A DNA stretch of 64,000 bases from Nitrosomonadales bacterium (GTDB lineage: Bacteria; Pseudomonadota; Gammaproteobacteria; Burkholderiales; Gallionellaceae). Made by a program: the position numbers and the translations under genes. Location of the stretch: assembly GCA_016214695.1 (NCBI GenBank), contig JACRNY010000001.1, forward strand, positions 310,001 to 374,000. The letters are read 5' to 3'. How positions within the stretch are numbered: the stretch's first letter is position 1; each line of letters begins with the position of its first letter. The notes below the pieces were generated by a model. The model saw only the letters and a list, made by a program, of their open reading frames with translations, did not search any database and was not told the DNA's origin. Positions 37,201-44,458 of this stretch are shown here, one piece after another.

Positions 37201-38654
37201 GCCTCCACCGAGACCTCGCCCTGCTCGAATGCCTGACGGATGGCGTTCCCGATGGCGGTCTTGTCCGCTCCCGCGAAGAAGTCCAGCGGGTGACTGGAGG
37301 CGATCTCCTCGCGGCTGCGCTGCAGCACCTGCTCGAGATTGTGGTTCCACAGCAGGAATCTGCCGTCCGCATTGAGCATGTAGAAGGCGCCCGGCAGCGA
37401 CTCGATCAGCTCCTTGCGGAAAGCGTTCTCGCGCTCGATCAGGTCGCTCTCCAGCAACTTGTCGAGCATGATGTTCAGCGCCTCGCTGAGTTCGCGCACT
37501 TCTCCGCCGCCATTCTTCGGCAGACGGATGTCGCGGTTGCCGGCGGCGATCTCCCGTGCGGCGGCCGTGATGCGCCGCAACGGCGCGAATGTGTATCTCA
37601 GCATCAGCATGAACACGGCGCCCAGGGCCAGCATCACCGCCACCGCGTCGAGGATGTTCGGCAACGGTATCCCGCTCACCTGTTTGGAGATCATTTGCGC
37701 GGGCACGTGATAGGCCAGCAACAGGAAACGCGAGGGGTCGCCGGCATCGAAGAACACCCGCTCCGCCGCCAGATAACCGGCGTCGATAGCGTTCACCGCA
37801 TGGAACGGGAGCTTGTTCAGCTTGGTCTGTTCTTCAAACAACGGCGCGAGCGTGGGGAAATCGTCGGTGATCCTTTCACCGGGGCCGGCTTCGAACGCGA
37901 ACGCGCGTTTGGCGTCGTGATGCAGCAGATAACGCCCCTTCTGGTCGGTGACGTAACCCTTCACGGCGGGCGGCAGACCGCTCGAGGAAGAATCGAACAG
38001 TGTGCGCATGTCCTTGTTGATGACCACCATGCCGAACACGCGCCCGCTGGCATCGAACACCGTGGTCACGGCGCGCAGGGTCGGAACAGCGGGAGCGTCG
38101 CCCTTGCTCATTTCCTTGTCGAGATCGAATTCGGACAGATGCACGCGTCCCGCGGTGAGCATCAGGCCGGCGCGGAAGTAATCGCGGCCGCCGCGGGACT
38201 GCAAGGCGTCGTGCGGTATCACCTCGACGCGGCCGTCGCGCCGCTCCACCCGCACCAGCTCCATGCCTTCGCCAGCGGCGCCGATATAGCGCACCTGGTA
38301 GTACTCCGGATGCGCGCGCAGGAACGCGGCGAATATCTCCTGCAGGCGCGCCTCCCAGGTGGCATAGCTGTTCTTGTCGCGCGGGTCGAGGCCGTAGTTC
38401 GCGCTGGCGCGCACGATGCCGGAGATGGGCGGGGTATTGGCCAGGAACACCACATCCTGGCGCAGGGTCTCGATGGATTGTCCCAGCCGCACCTTCTCGA
38501 CATGCAGCGCGGTCTCCAGATCGGCGCTGCGGTCGCTCAGGTAGATGCGCTGCTGCTGGTCGTTCTCCTTGTTGATCCACAGCAGTCCGCCGGCCAGCAC
38601 GAGCAGCAACGCTGCCAGGGTGATGCGTGTCGACAGGCTGATGCCGAGTCTCAC
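34296..38654 (-). CDS. Membrane multi-PAS GGDEF-EAL c-di-GMP enzyme
   Basis: I place the start at GTG 38654 (reading [20 protein letters not shown]), which overlaps the uracil-DNA glycosylase stop as GTGA and gives 1452 aa; the ATG at 38693 would overlap by 43 bp. A membrane segment near the N-terminus, a large periplasmic Cache-like region (to about 340), a second membrane segment and HAMP are followed by about five PAS domains (430-1055). Next come GGDEF (RMGGDEF near 1100, I-site REMD) and EAL (GVEALIRW near 1229, plus ELTEGVVLND and DDFGTGYSSLSYLKRL). Both catalytic signatures look intact, so it could be bifunctional. Its coupling to a DNA-repair gene is odd. Confidence 0.93.
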   Translation of the reverse strand: MRLGISLSTRITLAALLLVLAGGLLWINKENDQQQRIYLSDRSADLETALHVEKVRLGQSIETLRQDVVFLANTPPISGIVRASANYGLDPRDKNSYATWEARLQEIFAAFLRAHPEYYQVRYIGAAGEGMELVRVERRDGRVEVIPHDALQSRGGRDYFRAGLMLTAGRVHLSEFDLDKEMSKGDAPAVPTLRAVTTVFDASGRVFGMVVINKDMRTLFDSSSSGLPPAVKGYVTDQKGRYLLHHDAKRAFAFEAGPGERITDDFPTLAPLFEEQTKLNKLPFHAVNAIDAGYLAAERVFFDAGDPSRFLLLAYHVPAQMISKQVSGIPLPNILDAVAVMLALGAVFMLMLRYTFAPLRRITAAAREIAAGNRDIRLPKNGGGEVRELSEALNIMLDKLLESDLIERENAFRKELIESLPGAFYMLNADGRFLLWNHNLEQVLQRSREEIASSHPLDFFAGADKTAIGNAIRQAFEQGEVSVEAVLLAKDGSGTPFHFTGRRVMRLGAPVLIGLGLDIAAQRESVRTAEALLRRNESLMQNSMEGIHVLDIDGNVLDVNEGFCRMLGYTREEAMQLNVSDWDGQFSAEELRARIRAFIGKSDTFETVHRRKDGSQIDVEICATGAEIGGVGYLFASSRDVTERKKAQSLLLRYQRVIETAMDGYWVTGASGVLEEVNEAYARISGYSMQELVGMHISQLEASERPEDVAAHIEKIIAQGYDRFETRHRRKDGRIVDIEVAATFMQGSEKFFVFCHNITHRKQAEIELKHSQTLLNEAQHLGKFGSWELDLLNGVLYWSDETYRIFEVAPALGALSYEMFLNMVHPDDRDMVNQAYLGSLRNREQYDMVHRLQFADGRIKWLREHCNTEFDGASRPLRSVGMVQDITEQRLAEEAMRVAAAAFETQDAIVITDAQSNIVRVNRAFTAITGYSAAEVIGRNPRLMSSGRHDKEFYAAMWQQLLESGSWAGEIWDRRKNGEVYPKWLTITAVKDEYGETTQYVAIFSDITARKQAEEEIRNLAFYDALTQLPNRRLFQERFHSALLASARYEDYGAILFIDLDRFKMLNDTLGHDYGDMLLVEVAARIQACVREMDTVARMGGDEFVVLLEGVSDEREDASHKAGMVAEKIREALDRPYQLKEHEHYSSPSIGISLYHGADESMDALLKHADAAMYQAKNAGRNAVRFYDPNLQQDLETRATLENDLRRAIENRELHLYYQVQVDNDHHPVGVEALIRWIHPQRGLVSPARFIPIAEDSSLILEIGNWVLETACAQLAEWGKDERMAKLTLAINVSAHQFHLHDFVEQVAAALHRHHVEPSRLKLELTEGVVLNDLSDVVTKMLALKGLGVQLSLDDFGTGYSSLSYLKRLPLDQLKIDRSFIRDITVDPGDAGMVQSIIDMAKNFKQDVIAEGVETEAQLAFLKHHDCQAYQGFFFSKPLPEEELRAMMDKLS

Positions 38655-39388
38655 GGGGTCATCCTCTGCACGGCGAAACACAGGTCCTGCCACGCCTTGG
38701 CTTTCTCGGCCGGACTGCGCAACAGGTAGGCGGGGTGGTAGGTGACGATGAGCTGCGTGCCATTGAAATCATGCACCGTGCCGCGCAGCGAACCGATCGG
38801 CGCATCGCGCCCCAGCAAGGAAGTCGCGGCAGTCTTGCCCAGCGCGATGATGATCCTGGGTTTGATCAGGGCGATCTGTTGTTGCAAGTAAGGCAGGCAG
38901 GTCGCGATCTCGTCCGCCTCCGGGGTGCGGTTGCCGGGCGGACGGCATTTGACGATGTTGGCGATATACACGTTGCTGCCGCGCTTGAGCCTGATGGCAG
39001 CCAGCATGTTGTCGAGCAGCTTGCCTGCCTGTCCCACGAAGGGCTCGCCTTGCGCATCCTCGTCCGCACCGGGACCTTCGCCGACGAACAGCCACTCGGC
39101 CTTTTCGTCGCCCACGCCGAACACCGTCTGCGTGCAGCCCGCGCGCAGTTTGCAGGCGGTGCAGTCCCGCACCTGCTGCTTGAGGGCGGGCCAATCTGTC
39201 GCGACGGCAGCCTGTTCCGGTTGAGCTGTTGGAATGACCGCTACCGGTGCGGCCTGAAACGATTCTGCGACCGGCGCTTCCGCCGCCGCAACGACGGGCA
39301 CAGCTTCATCCACCGCAGGCATATTTTTCCGCACCCACAGCGGGTGGAGGTTCAGTTCGCGCAGTACGTTCTCGTCCCGGATATTCAC
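38651..39388 (-). CDS. Uracil-DNA glycosylase, family 4 (Fe-S type)
   Basis: This enzyme removes uracil from DNA. After a variable N-terminus (to about residue 75), the 245-aa protein has the iron-sulfur cysteines in [13 protein letters not shown] and, farther on, [19 protein letters not shown]. The catalytic [20 protein letters not shown] and the C-terminal [12 protein letters not shown] are typical of family 4/5 glycosylases. The start is GTG 39388, overlapping the rimI stop as GTGA. It belongs to the run ispD-ispF-tsaB-rimI-udg, an order common in betaproteobacteria for rimI and udg. Confidence 0.95.
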   Translation of the reverse strand: MNIRDENVLRELNLHPLWVRKNMPAVDEAVPVVAAAEAPVAESFQAAPVAVIPTAQPEQAAVATDWPALKQQVRDCTACKLRAGCTQTVFGVGDEKAEWLFVGEGPGADEDAQGEPFVGQAGKLLDNMLAAIRLKRGSNVYIANIVKCRPPGNRTPEADEIATCLPYLQQQIALIKPRIIIALGKTAATSLLGRDAPIGSLRGTVHDFNGTQLIVTYHPAYLLRSPAEKAKAWQDLCFAVQRMTP

Positions 39389-39879
39389 AGTTCCCGTCCC
39401 ATCAGGATCGCATCCTCGCGTCCATTCTCTGCGAAAGGGTGACAGCTTGTCTGCCGGGCACCCTTCGGCGTACCCCTTGCGGGTGCTGCAGGATAATATT
39501 CACGGCGCAATCCGATATTCGCAAAACCGGCCTTGCGATAGAGGTCTATCGCCGCCTGATTGGATGCACGCACCTCCAGCACCACGCGCCGCATGTTGTG
39601 GCGGCGCGCCAGCACCAGCATCTCCTCCAGCAATTTGCGCCCCCAGCCTTGCCGCTGATGCCGTGCGGCAATGGCGATGTCGAGCAGCTCCGCCTCGTCC
39701 ACCGCCAGCATCAGCACGGCGTAGCCGAATATCTCCGCCCCCGACTGGTAGACCTTGCATTGATATTTGCTGCGCAATGCATCGCTGAAGTTCCCCAGCG
39801 TCCACGGATGGCCATGCACCTCGCGCTCGATGTCCAGGACAGTGTCCAGGTCGGCCTCGGTCATGTCGCGCAGGATCAT
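39385..39879 (-). CDS. rimI: Ribosomal-protein-alanine N-acetyltransferase (RimI) with an in-frame insert
   Basis: RimI acetylates the N-terminus of ribosomal protein S18. The 164-aa GNAT protein has LLDIAIAARHQRQGWGRKLLEEML (acetyl-CoA-binding loop QRQGWG), VVLEVRASNQAAIDLYRKAGF and GLRREYYP. In relatives YYPA is followed directly by NGREDALVM; here about 19 residues (APARGTPKGARQTSCHPFAE) intervene at about 129-147, encoded by hairpin-forming DNA at 39440-39495. The catalytic core is upstream of the insert, so activity may be kept. The start overlaps the tsaB stop as ATGA, the classical tsaB-rimI pairing. Confidence 0.93.
   Translation of the reverse strand: MILRDMTEADLDTVLDIEREVHGHPWTLGNFSDALRSKYQCKVYQSGAEIFGYAVLMLAVDEAELLDIAIAARHQRQGWGRKLLEEMLVLARRHNMRRVVLEVRASNQAAIDLYRKAGFANIGLRREYYPAAPARGTPKGARQTSCHPFAENGREDAILMGREL
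39440..39495. repeat. Palindromic insert inside rimI
   Basis: On the plus strand the segment contains GCACCC, about 17 bases and then GGGTGC, with the internal GGGTACGCC part also partly self-complementary. It differs in sequence from the CCCTCACCCC repeat family, but likewise keeps the reading frame and adds low-complexity Pro/Gly/Arg residues near the RimI C-terminus. Confidence 0.5.
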
Positions 39880-40553
39880 GCTGCCCGTTCGCTGGTCTTC
39901 AGCGCGACCTTGTCGCGCAGGTAGAGCGGCAGCGCCTGCGCGGCATCCACGGCATTGCCTTGGGCGAACTCCGCGGCAGCCAGCCTGGCCACCGCGCCCG
40001 CCTGCGGTACCGCCTGCGCATCCACTCCGGCCAGCTGTTCGGCATAGCGCGCGGACAGCGCTGCATCATTCACGGCGAACCCGCTGCCTGCGCCGAACCA
40101 GTTCTCTCCCGCCACCGCAGGCGCATCGCCCGCCTTGCACAGGCAGGGAGCGACCACTTCCGTCCAGACACCGTCGCATTTCTCATAGGCCGCCAGATAC
40201 AGCTCGCCCATGCGCGCATCCAGCGCCGCGATGACCCTGTCCCTGCCGCACGCCTCCGCCAGTGCCTGCAGCGTGCAGATGCCGACCACCTTCACATCGG
40301 CACCCAGCGCCAGACCTTGAGCCACTCCGCAGGCGATACGCACGCCGGTGAAGGAACCGGGGCCTTTGCCGAAGGCGATGCCATCGACCTGCCTGACCGC
40401 GACGCCCGCTTCCTTGAGCAGTGCATCCAGCATCGCCATCAGCACTTCGGAATGTTTCTGCCCGACCAGCTCGCAACGCTCGCTCACCGTGCCGTCCTGC
40501 CACAGGGCGACCGAGCAGTACTCGGTGGAGGTCTCGACCGCGAGCAACTTCAT
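39876..40553 (-). CDS. tsaB: tRNA t6A biosynthesis protein TsaB
   Basis: TsaB is the non-catalytic partner of TsaD in forming t6A37 on ANN-decoding tRNAs. The 225-aa protein has the ASKHA-fold N-terminus LLAVETSTEYCSVALW, HSEVLMAMLDALLKEAG, the conserved GIAFGKGPGSFTGVRIACGVAQGLALG (a loop near residues 60-85, listed here across the motif), and ALDARMGELYLAAY. It overlaps ispF upstream (ATGA) and rimI downstream (ATGA). The length is normal for TsaB, and TsaD is not in the window. Confidence 0.95.
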   Translation of the reverse strand: MKLLAVETSTEYCSVALWQDGTVSERCELVGQKHSEVLMAMLDALLKEAGVAVRQVDGIAFGKGPGSFTGVRIACGVAQGLALGADVKVVGICTLQALAEACGRDRVIAALDARMGELYLAAYEKCDGVWTEVVAPCLCKAGDAPAVAGENWFGAGSGFAVNDAALSARYAEQLAGVDAQAVPQAGAVARLAAAEFAQGNAVDAAQALPLYLRDKVALKTSERAA

Positions 40554-41023
40554 CAGACCAGCAGCAGCGCCACAGCCTGCGCCGCGATACCTTCGCGGCG
40601 GCCGGTATAGCCGAGCTGTTCGGTGGTGGTTGCTTTCACGTTGACCGCATTCGCCGCGATGCCGAGATCGGCGGCGATGTTGGCCACCATCTGCGGGATA
40701 TGCGGTGCCATCTTCGGCGCCTGCGCGATGATGGTGGCATCCACGTTGCCGATGCGGTAGCCGGCGGCCCTGATCTTGTCCGCCACGTCGCGCAGCAGGA
40801 TGCGGCTGTCGATGTCCTTGAATTTTGCATCGGTGTCGGCGAAATGCCGGCCGATATCGCCCAGCGCCGCCGCACCGAGCAGCGCGTCGCAGATGGCGTG
40901 CAGCAGCACGTCGGCGTCGGAATGCCCGAGCAGCCCCTTCTCATGCGGGATATCGACACCGCCGATGATGAGTTTGCGGCCGGCGACCAGCTGGTGAACG
41001 TCGAAACCTTGTCCGATACGCAT
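40553..41023 (-). CDS. ispF: 2-C-methyl-D-erythritol 2,4-cyclodiphosphate synthase
   Basis: IspF catalyses the fifth step of the MEP isoprenoid pathway. The start is ATG 41023 ([22 protein letters not shown]), giving the normal 156 aa; the Asp8-x-His10 metal site in GFDVHQL is at the expected place. [19 protein letters not shown] supplies the third zinc histidine, and [10 protein letters not shown] and [23 protein letters not shown] are the other conserved blocks. It follows ispD on the same strand, separated by 86 bp that hold a palindromic repeat, and its stop overlaps tsaB. Confidence 0.98.
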   Translation of the reverse strand: MRIGQGFDVHQLVAGRKLIIGGVDIPHEKGLLGHSDADVLLHAICDALLGAAALGDIGRHFADTDAKFKDIDSRILLRDVADKIRAAGYRIGNVDATIIAQAPKMAPHIPQMVANIAADLGIAANAVNVKATTTEQLGYTGRREGIAAQAVALLLV

Positions 41024-41038
41024 TTTGATTATCTCCCC

Positions 41039-41114
41039 TAGGGTGGGCACGTCCTTGTGCCCGCGCGTTGAGCTCAAACCATTAACCGCGTGGGCACAAC
41101 GTGCCCACCCTACC
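41039..41114. repeat. GGGTGGGCAC...GTGCCCACCC repeat between ispD and ispF
   Basis: The element starts AGGGTGGGCAC and ends GTGCCCACCCTACC, with internal GTGCCC and GTGGGCAC pairs, so it can fold as two hairpins or one long one. The ispD stop codon (TAG, 41110-41112 on the minus strand) lies inside its right end. A close relative is at 47904-47977. Confidence 0.8.
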
Positions 41115-41790
41115 TGTTCTTGTTTAACAACAATTCCGCCAGTTCGATGTCCTGCGGATAGGTGACCTTGAAATTGCTGCTGTCGCTGCCCACCAGCTTC
41201 GGCTGCAGGCCCAGCGCCTCGATGGCCGAGGCTTCGTCGGTGACGTTGTTGCAGCGCGCCAGCGCTTCCGCCAACAGCCCGGCACGGAACATCTGCGGCG
41301 TCTGCGCCTGCCACAGGCCTTCGCGCGGCTCGGTGTGGGCGATACGCTGCTGCGGGTCGGCACGCTTGAGCGTGTCCGCCACCGGCACGGCGAGGATGCC
41401 GCCGACCGGATCGTTGCGCAATTCGCTGATCATGCGCGACAGCAGATGAGCGCTCAGGCAGGGACGGGCTGCGTCATGCACCAGCACCCAGTCGTCCGGT
41501 TCCAGTTCGGAAGCCAGCAGGCCGTTGGCGACGCTCTCGGCGCGGGTCGCCCCGCCGCAATACAGCGGCGCCAGCTTGTTCCCGCAGTGCGACCAGTCGT
41601 AACGCGCGAAATATTCGTCGCCCGGGGCCAGCACGACGAACACGGTCCTGATGTTGGAATTGGCGCACAAGGTGGAAAGCGCGTGCCAGATCATCGGCCG
41701 ACCGGCCAGATCGAGATATTGCTTGGGCAATTCGTTGCCCATGCGGGCGCCGAAACCGGCAGCAGGGACTAAGGCATGGAATTCGGACAT
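41110..41790 (-). CDS. ispD: 2-C-methyl-D-erythritol 4-phosphate cytidylyltransferase
   Basis: IspD makes CDP-methylerythritol, the third step of the MEP pathway. ATG 41790 ([18 protein letters not shown]) gives 226 aa, normal for the family; longer frames upstream lack the signature. The CTP-binding loop [34 protein letters not shown], the conserved Lys in [19 protein letters not shown] and [11 protein letters not shown] are present. The last codon and stop lie in a palindromic repeat that separates it from ispF. The haem-sensor HD-GYP gene ends 49 bp upstream of the ispD start. Confidence 0.97.
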   Translation of the reverse strand: MSEFHALVPAAGFGARMGNELPKQYLDLAGRPMIWHALSTLCANSNIRTVFVVLAPGDEYFARYDWSHCGNKLAPLYCGGATRAESVANGLLASELEPDDWVLVHDAARPCLSAHLLSRMISELRNDPVGGILAVPVADTLKRADPQQRIAHTEPREGLWQAQTPQMFRAGLLAEALARCNNVTDEASAIEALGLQPKLVGSDSSNFKVTYPQDIELAELLLNKNR

Positions 41791-41839
41791 GGGCGCGAGT
41801 TTACCAAACTCCGGCGTTCGCGACGCATGGATGCAAGAC

Positions 41840-44347
41840 TCAGGTGAACCTGAATCCGGCGTCCAGCACCTGCCGGCAGGCATCGACCACCTGCGCGTCA
41901 TAAAGCGTACCGCGATGGGCAGAGATCTCGTCCATCGCGGCCTGCACCCCCAGTGCCGCGCGGTATGGTCTGTGGGTCGCCATCGATTCCACCACATCGG
42001 CGACGGCGACTATCCTCGCCTCCAGGCAGATCGCATCCCCCTTCAGTCCGCGCGGGTAACCGGAGCCGTCCATGCGCTCATGGTGCTGGTGGGCGATCTC
42101 GGCGACCGGCCACGGGAATCTGACGTCCTTCAATATCTCGAACCCCATCGCCGCATGCTCGCGCACGATCTGCAACTCGATGGCGGTCAGCCGCGACGGC
42201 TTGCTCAGCACTTCGGCGGGGATGCCGATCTTGCCGATATCGTGGATGGTGGCGCCGAGGCGGATGCCCTTGATGCATTCGTCGTCCAGCCCCATCACCG
42301 CTGCGATCGCGCTGGCCAGCTCGGCCACGCGCCGCTGATGGCCCGCGGTATAGGGGTCGCGCAGTTCGACCGCCATCGATACGGTATGGATGGTGCCTTC
42401 CAGCGCCTGTTCCAGCACCTGTTGCTGTTCGCGCAAGGCGCGTTCGGCGAACCGGGTCACGGTCACGTCCTGCACCGTGCCCAGCGAACGCAGCGGCTTG
42501 CCGTCCGGCGCGAACGTCGTCTCGCACTTCTCCTGCACATATTTGACCCGGCCATCCTTCATCAGCAGGCGATGCTCGATCTGGTACGACGAGCGATCCT
42601 TGAGCGAATCAGTGTAGGCCTTGTTCACCATCTCGCGGTCTTCGGGATGGATACGCTCGAGCAGTGCCTCATAGGTCGCGCCGAACTGCTGCGGGTCGAT
42701 CTCGAAGATGCGGTAGATCTCATCCGACCATTTCAGCTCATCCTTCTCCAGATCGAGTTGCCAGGAACCCAGATGGGCCATGCGCTGCGCTTCTGCCAGT
42801 TTGACCTCGTTCTCGCGCAGTGCATCCTCCACCTGCTTGCGCGCAGTGATGTCAACCGAGATGCCGAGCAGGTGGGTCGCCCGGCCGGCTTCGTCGTACA
42901 TGCCGATCTTGAAGGTGTGCAGCCATTTCTCCTTGCCGTCGGCGGTCTTGATCGGCTCCTCGGGGATCTCCAGCAGGCGGCGGCTGTCCAGCACTGCCCG
43001 GTCCTTCTGCGTAAAGAAATCGGCCTGCTCCCTGGGGAAAAAGTCGTGATCGTTCTTGCCGAGCAAGTCAGCGCGCTTGTAGCCCAGCAGCTGCTCGCCC
43101 GCACGATTGAACAGTTCGAAGCGCAGGTCGCTGGCGCGCTTGAGGAACACCATCGCCGGGATGTTCTCGACGATGGAATTGAGCAACATTCGCGAACTCT
43201 TCAGCTCATCCTTGACGCGCAACTGTTCGCTGATATCCAGGAAGGTCACCACGGCACCGTGCGTACGGCCGTCCTGCATCACCGGGTATGACCAGTAGGA
43301 AGCAGGGAAGGAACTGCCGTCCTTGCGCCAGAACACCTCGTCGTCGATATGGAACGATCGACCCTCGCGCATGGAGTGGAAAGTGGGGCAATCGGCGTGT
43401 CGATAGTGCGAACCGTCGGCCCTGGTGTGATGCACCAGCGCATGCATATCCCGGCCCAGCAACTCGGAGGCGTCGTCATAGCCGAGCGCCTTCACTCCGG
43501 CCGCGTTGATGAAGGTACAGTTCCCGTCCAGATCCTGCCCGTAGATGGCGTGCGCGATCGAGTTGGTCAGCAGGGTGATCTGCGCTTCGCTCTGCTCGAT
43601 CGCCTGTGTCGCGCGGCGTTGCCGCCTGCCGCTGACGAACAGACCGAGCAGCCCCACTCCCCAGATCAGGGCGTGGCCGCCGATCATCGCGTTGCGTTCG
43701 CCCCGTTCGTCCTGCAATGCCGCGTCGATGGGGATGGCGATGCTGACTCCACCGCGGATGTCGCCCAACTTGTCGCCGTACCTGGCATGACACTTGAGGC
43801 AATTCGCCTCCGTCACCATCGGCTTCATGTAGCGATAATAGGTCTTGCCGTCAGGCAACACATCGATCGAGCCCGACTCCCTGCCGCCGCGCTGGAAGGA
43901 TTCCAGCGCCTGCCGTTCCCATGTATCCGCCGCGTTGGCCGGATTGATCGGTTTCAGACTGGCGATATGTCCGCGCAACTCGCCGCCGCTGCTGGTCATG
44001 CCATCATGTACCAATCTGACCACATACGATGAGTTCAACAGGGTGAGTTGTTTGCCGGAAGGAGTCCTGATGTCGCGCTCGGGCACATGGCTCAACCACG
44101 GGCTGGGGACGATCTTTTCGGTGACCGGCACGTACACGCCACCGCTATGGATGACCCAGTTGCGGTATTCCATGTCCAGGGCATGGATGGCTTTGGCCTC
44201 TGCATGCAAGCTCGCCTCGAAAGCGTGGTTCTTCAAATACAGCGACCAGCCCAGCGAGACGGCCACGACTGCGCTCCAGCTCAGCATGAGGAAACGGGTG
44301 TTGCGTTTCAGCAAACCGATGCGGGAAAGGTTGCGGTGTCGTGGCAT
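41840..44347 (-). CDS. c-haem (DUF3365)-PAS-HD-GYP sensor phosphodiesterase
   Basis: The 835-aa protein has a membrane segment at about 18-38 and a periplasmic DUF3365 (Tll0287-like) domain. That domain carries a CxxCH covalent haem motif, [19 protein letters not shown] (Cys near 183). A second membrane segment follows (about 228-245), then three PAS domains (about 255-620) and an HD-GYP domain: [15 protein letters not shown] (HD near 702), [14 protein letters not shown] and [20 protein letters not shown]. It should hydrolyse c-di-GMP in response to a periplasmic redox or gas signal sensed by the haem; the ligand is not known. The gene is divergent from mfd and lies just upstream of ispD. Confidence 0.93.
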   Translation of the reverse strand: MPRHRNLSRIGLLKRNTRFLMLSWSAVVAVSLGWSLYLKNHAFEASLHAEAKAIHALDMEYRNWVIHSGGVYVPVTEKIVPSPWLSHVPERDIRTPSGKQLTLLNSSYVVRLVHDGMTSSGGELRGHIASLKPINPANAADTWERQALESFQRGGRESGSIDVLPDGKTYYRYMKPMVTEANCLKCHARYGDKLGDIRGGVSIAIPIDAALQDERGERNAMIGGHALIWGVGLLGLFVSGRRQRRATQAIEQSEAQITLLTNSIAHAIYGQDLDGNCTFINAAGVKALGYDDASELLGRDMHALVHHTRADGSHYRHADCPTFHSMREGRSFHIDDEVFWRKDGSSFPASYWSYPVMQDGRTHGAVVTFLDISEQLRVKDELKSSRMLLNSIVENIPAMVFLKRASDLRFELFNRAGEQLLGYKRADLLGKNDHDFFPREQADFFTQKDRAVLDSRRLLEIPEEPIKTADGKEKWLHTFKIGMYDEAGRATHLLGISVDITARKQVEDALRENEVKLAEAQRMAHLGSWQLDLEKDELKWSDEIYRIFEIDPQQFGATYEALLERIHPEDREMVNKAYTDSLKDRSSYQIEHRLLMKDGRVKYVQEKCETTFAPDGKPLRSLGTVQDVTVTRFAERALREQQQVLEQALEGTIHTVSMAVELRDPYTAGHQRRVAELASAIAAVMGLDDECIKGIRLGATIHDIGKIGIPAEVLSKPSRLTAIELQIVREHAAMGFEILKDVRFPWPVAEIAHQHHERMDGSGYPRGLKGDAICLEARIVAVADVVESMATHRPYRAALGVQAAMDEISAHRGTLYDAQVVDACRQVLDAGFRFT

Positions 44348-44426
44348 GCAGGACGTCTCAGGTTCTTATTGTTGGCCGATCATCATAATACAAATGTCAT
44401 CCGCCGGACCGGCGGCACAGCGGGGG

Positions 44427-44432
44427 TATAAT
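44427..44432 (+). promoter_or_regulatory. Probable -10 element of mfd
   Basis: A perfect TATAAT lies 26 bp before the mfd start, giving a leader of about 20 nt. The -35 position at 17-bp spacing (CCGGAC) is poor, so the element may need an activator or be fortuitous. A small palindrome CCGCCGGACCGGCGG covers the -35 region. Confidence 0.35.
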
Positions 44433-44458
44433 GCGCGCCTTTGCACCGATCGTTTCCC

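Noticed and set aside
35223-38729. 1168-codon open frame on the plus strand
   Set aside because: It is an antisense shadow of the GGDEF-EAL gene, caused by GC-rich codon use; the peptide is His/Gln/Val-rich with no recognisable domain.
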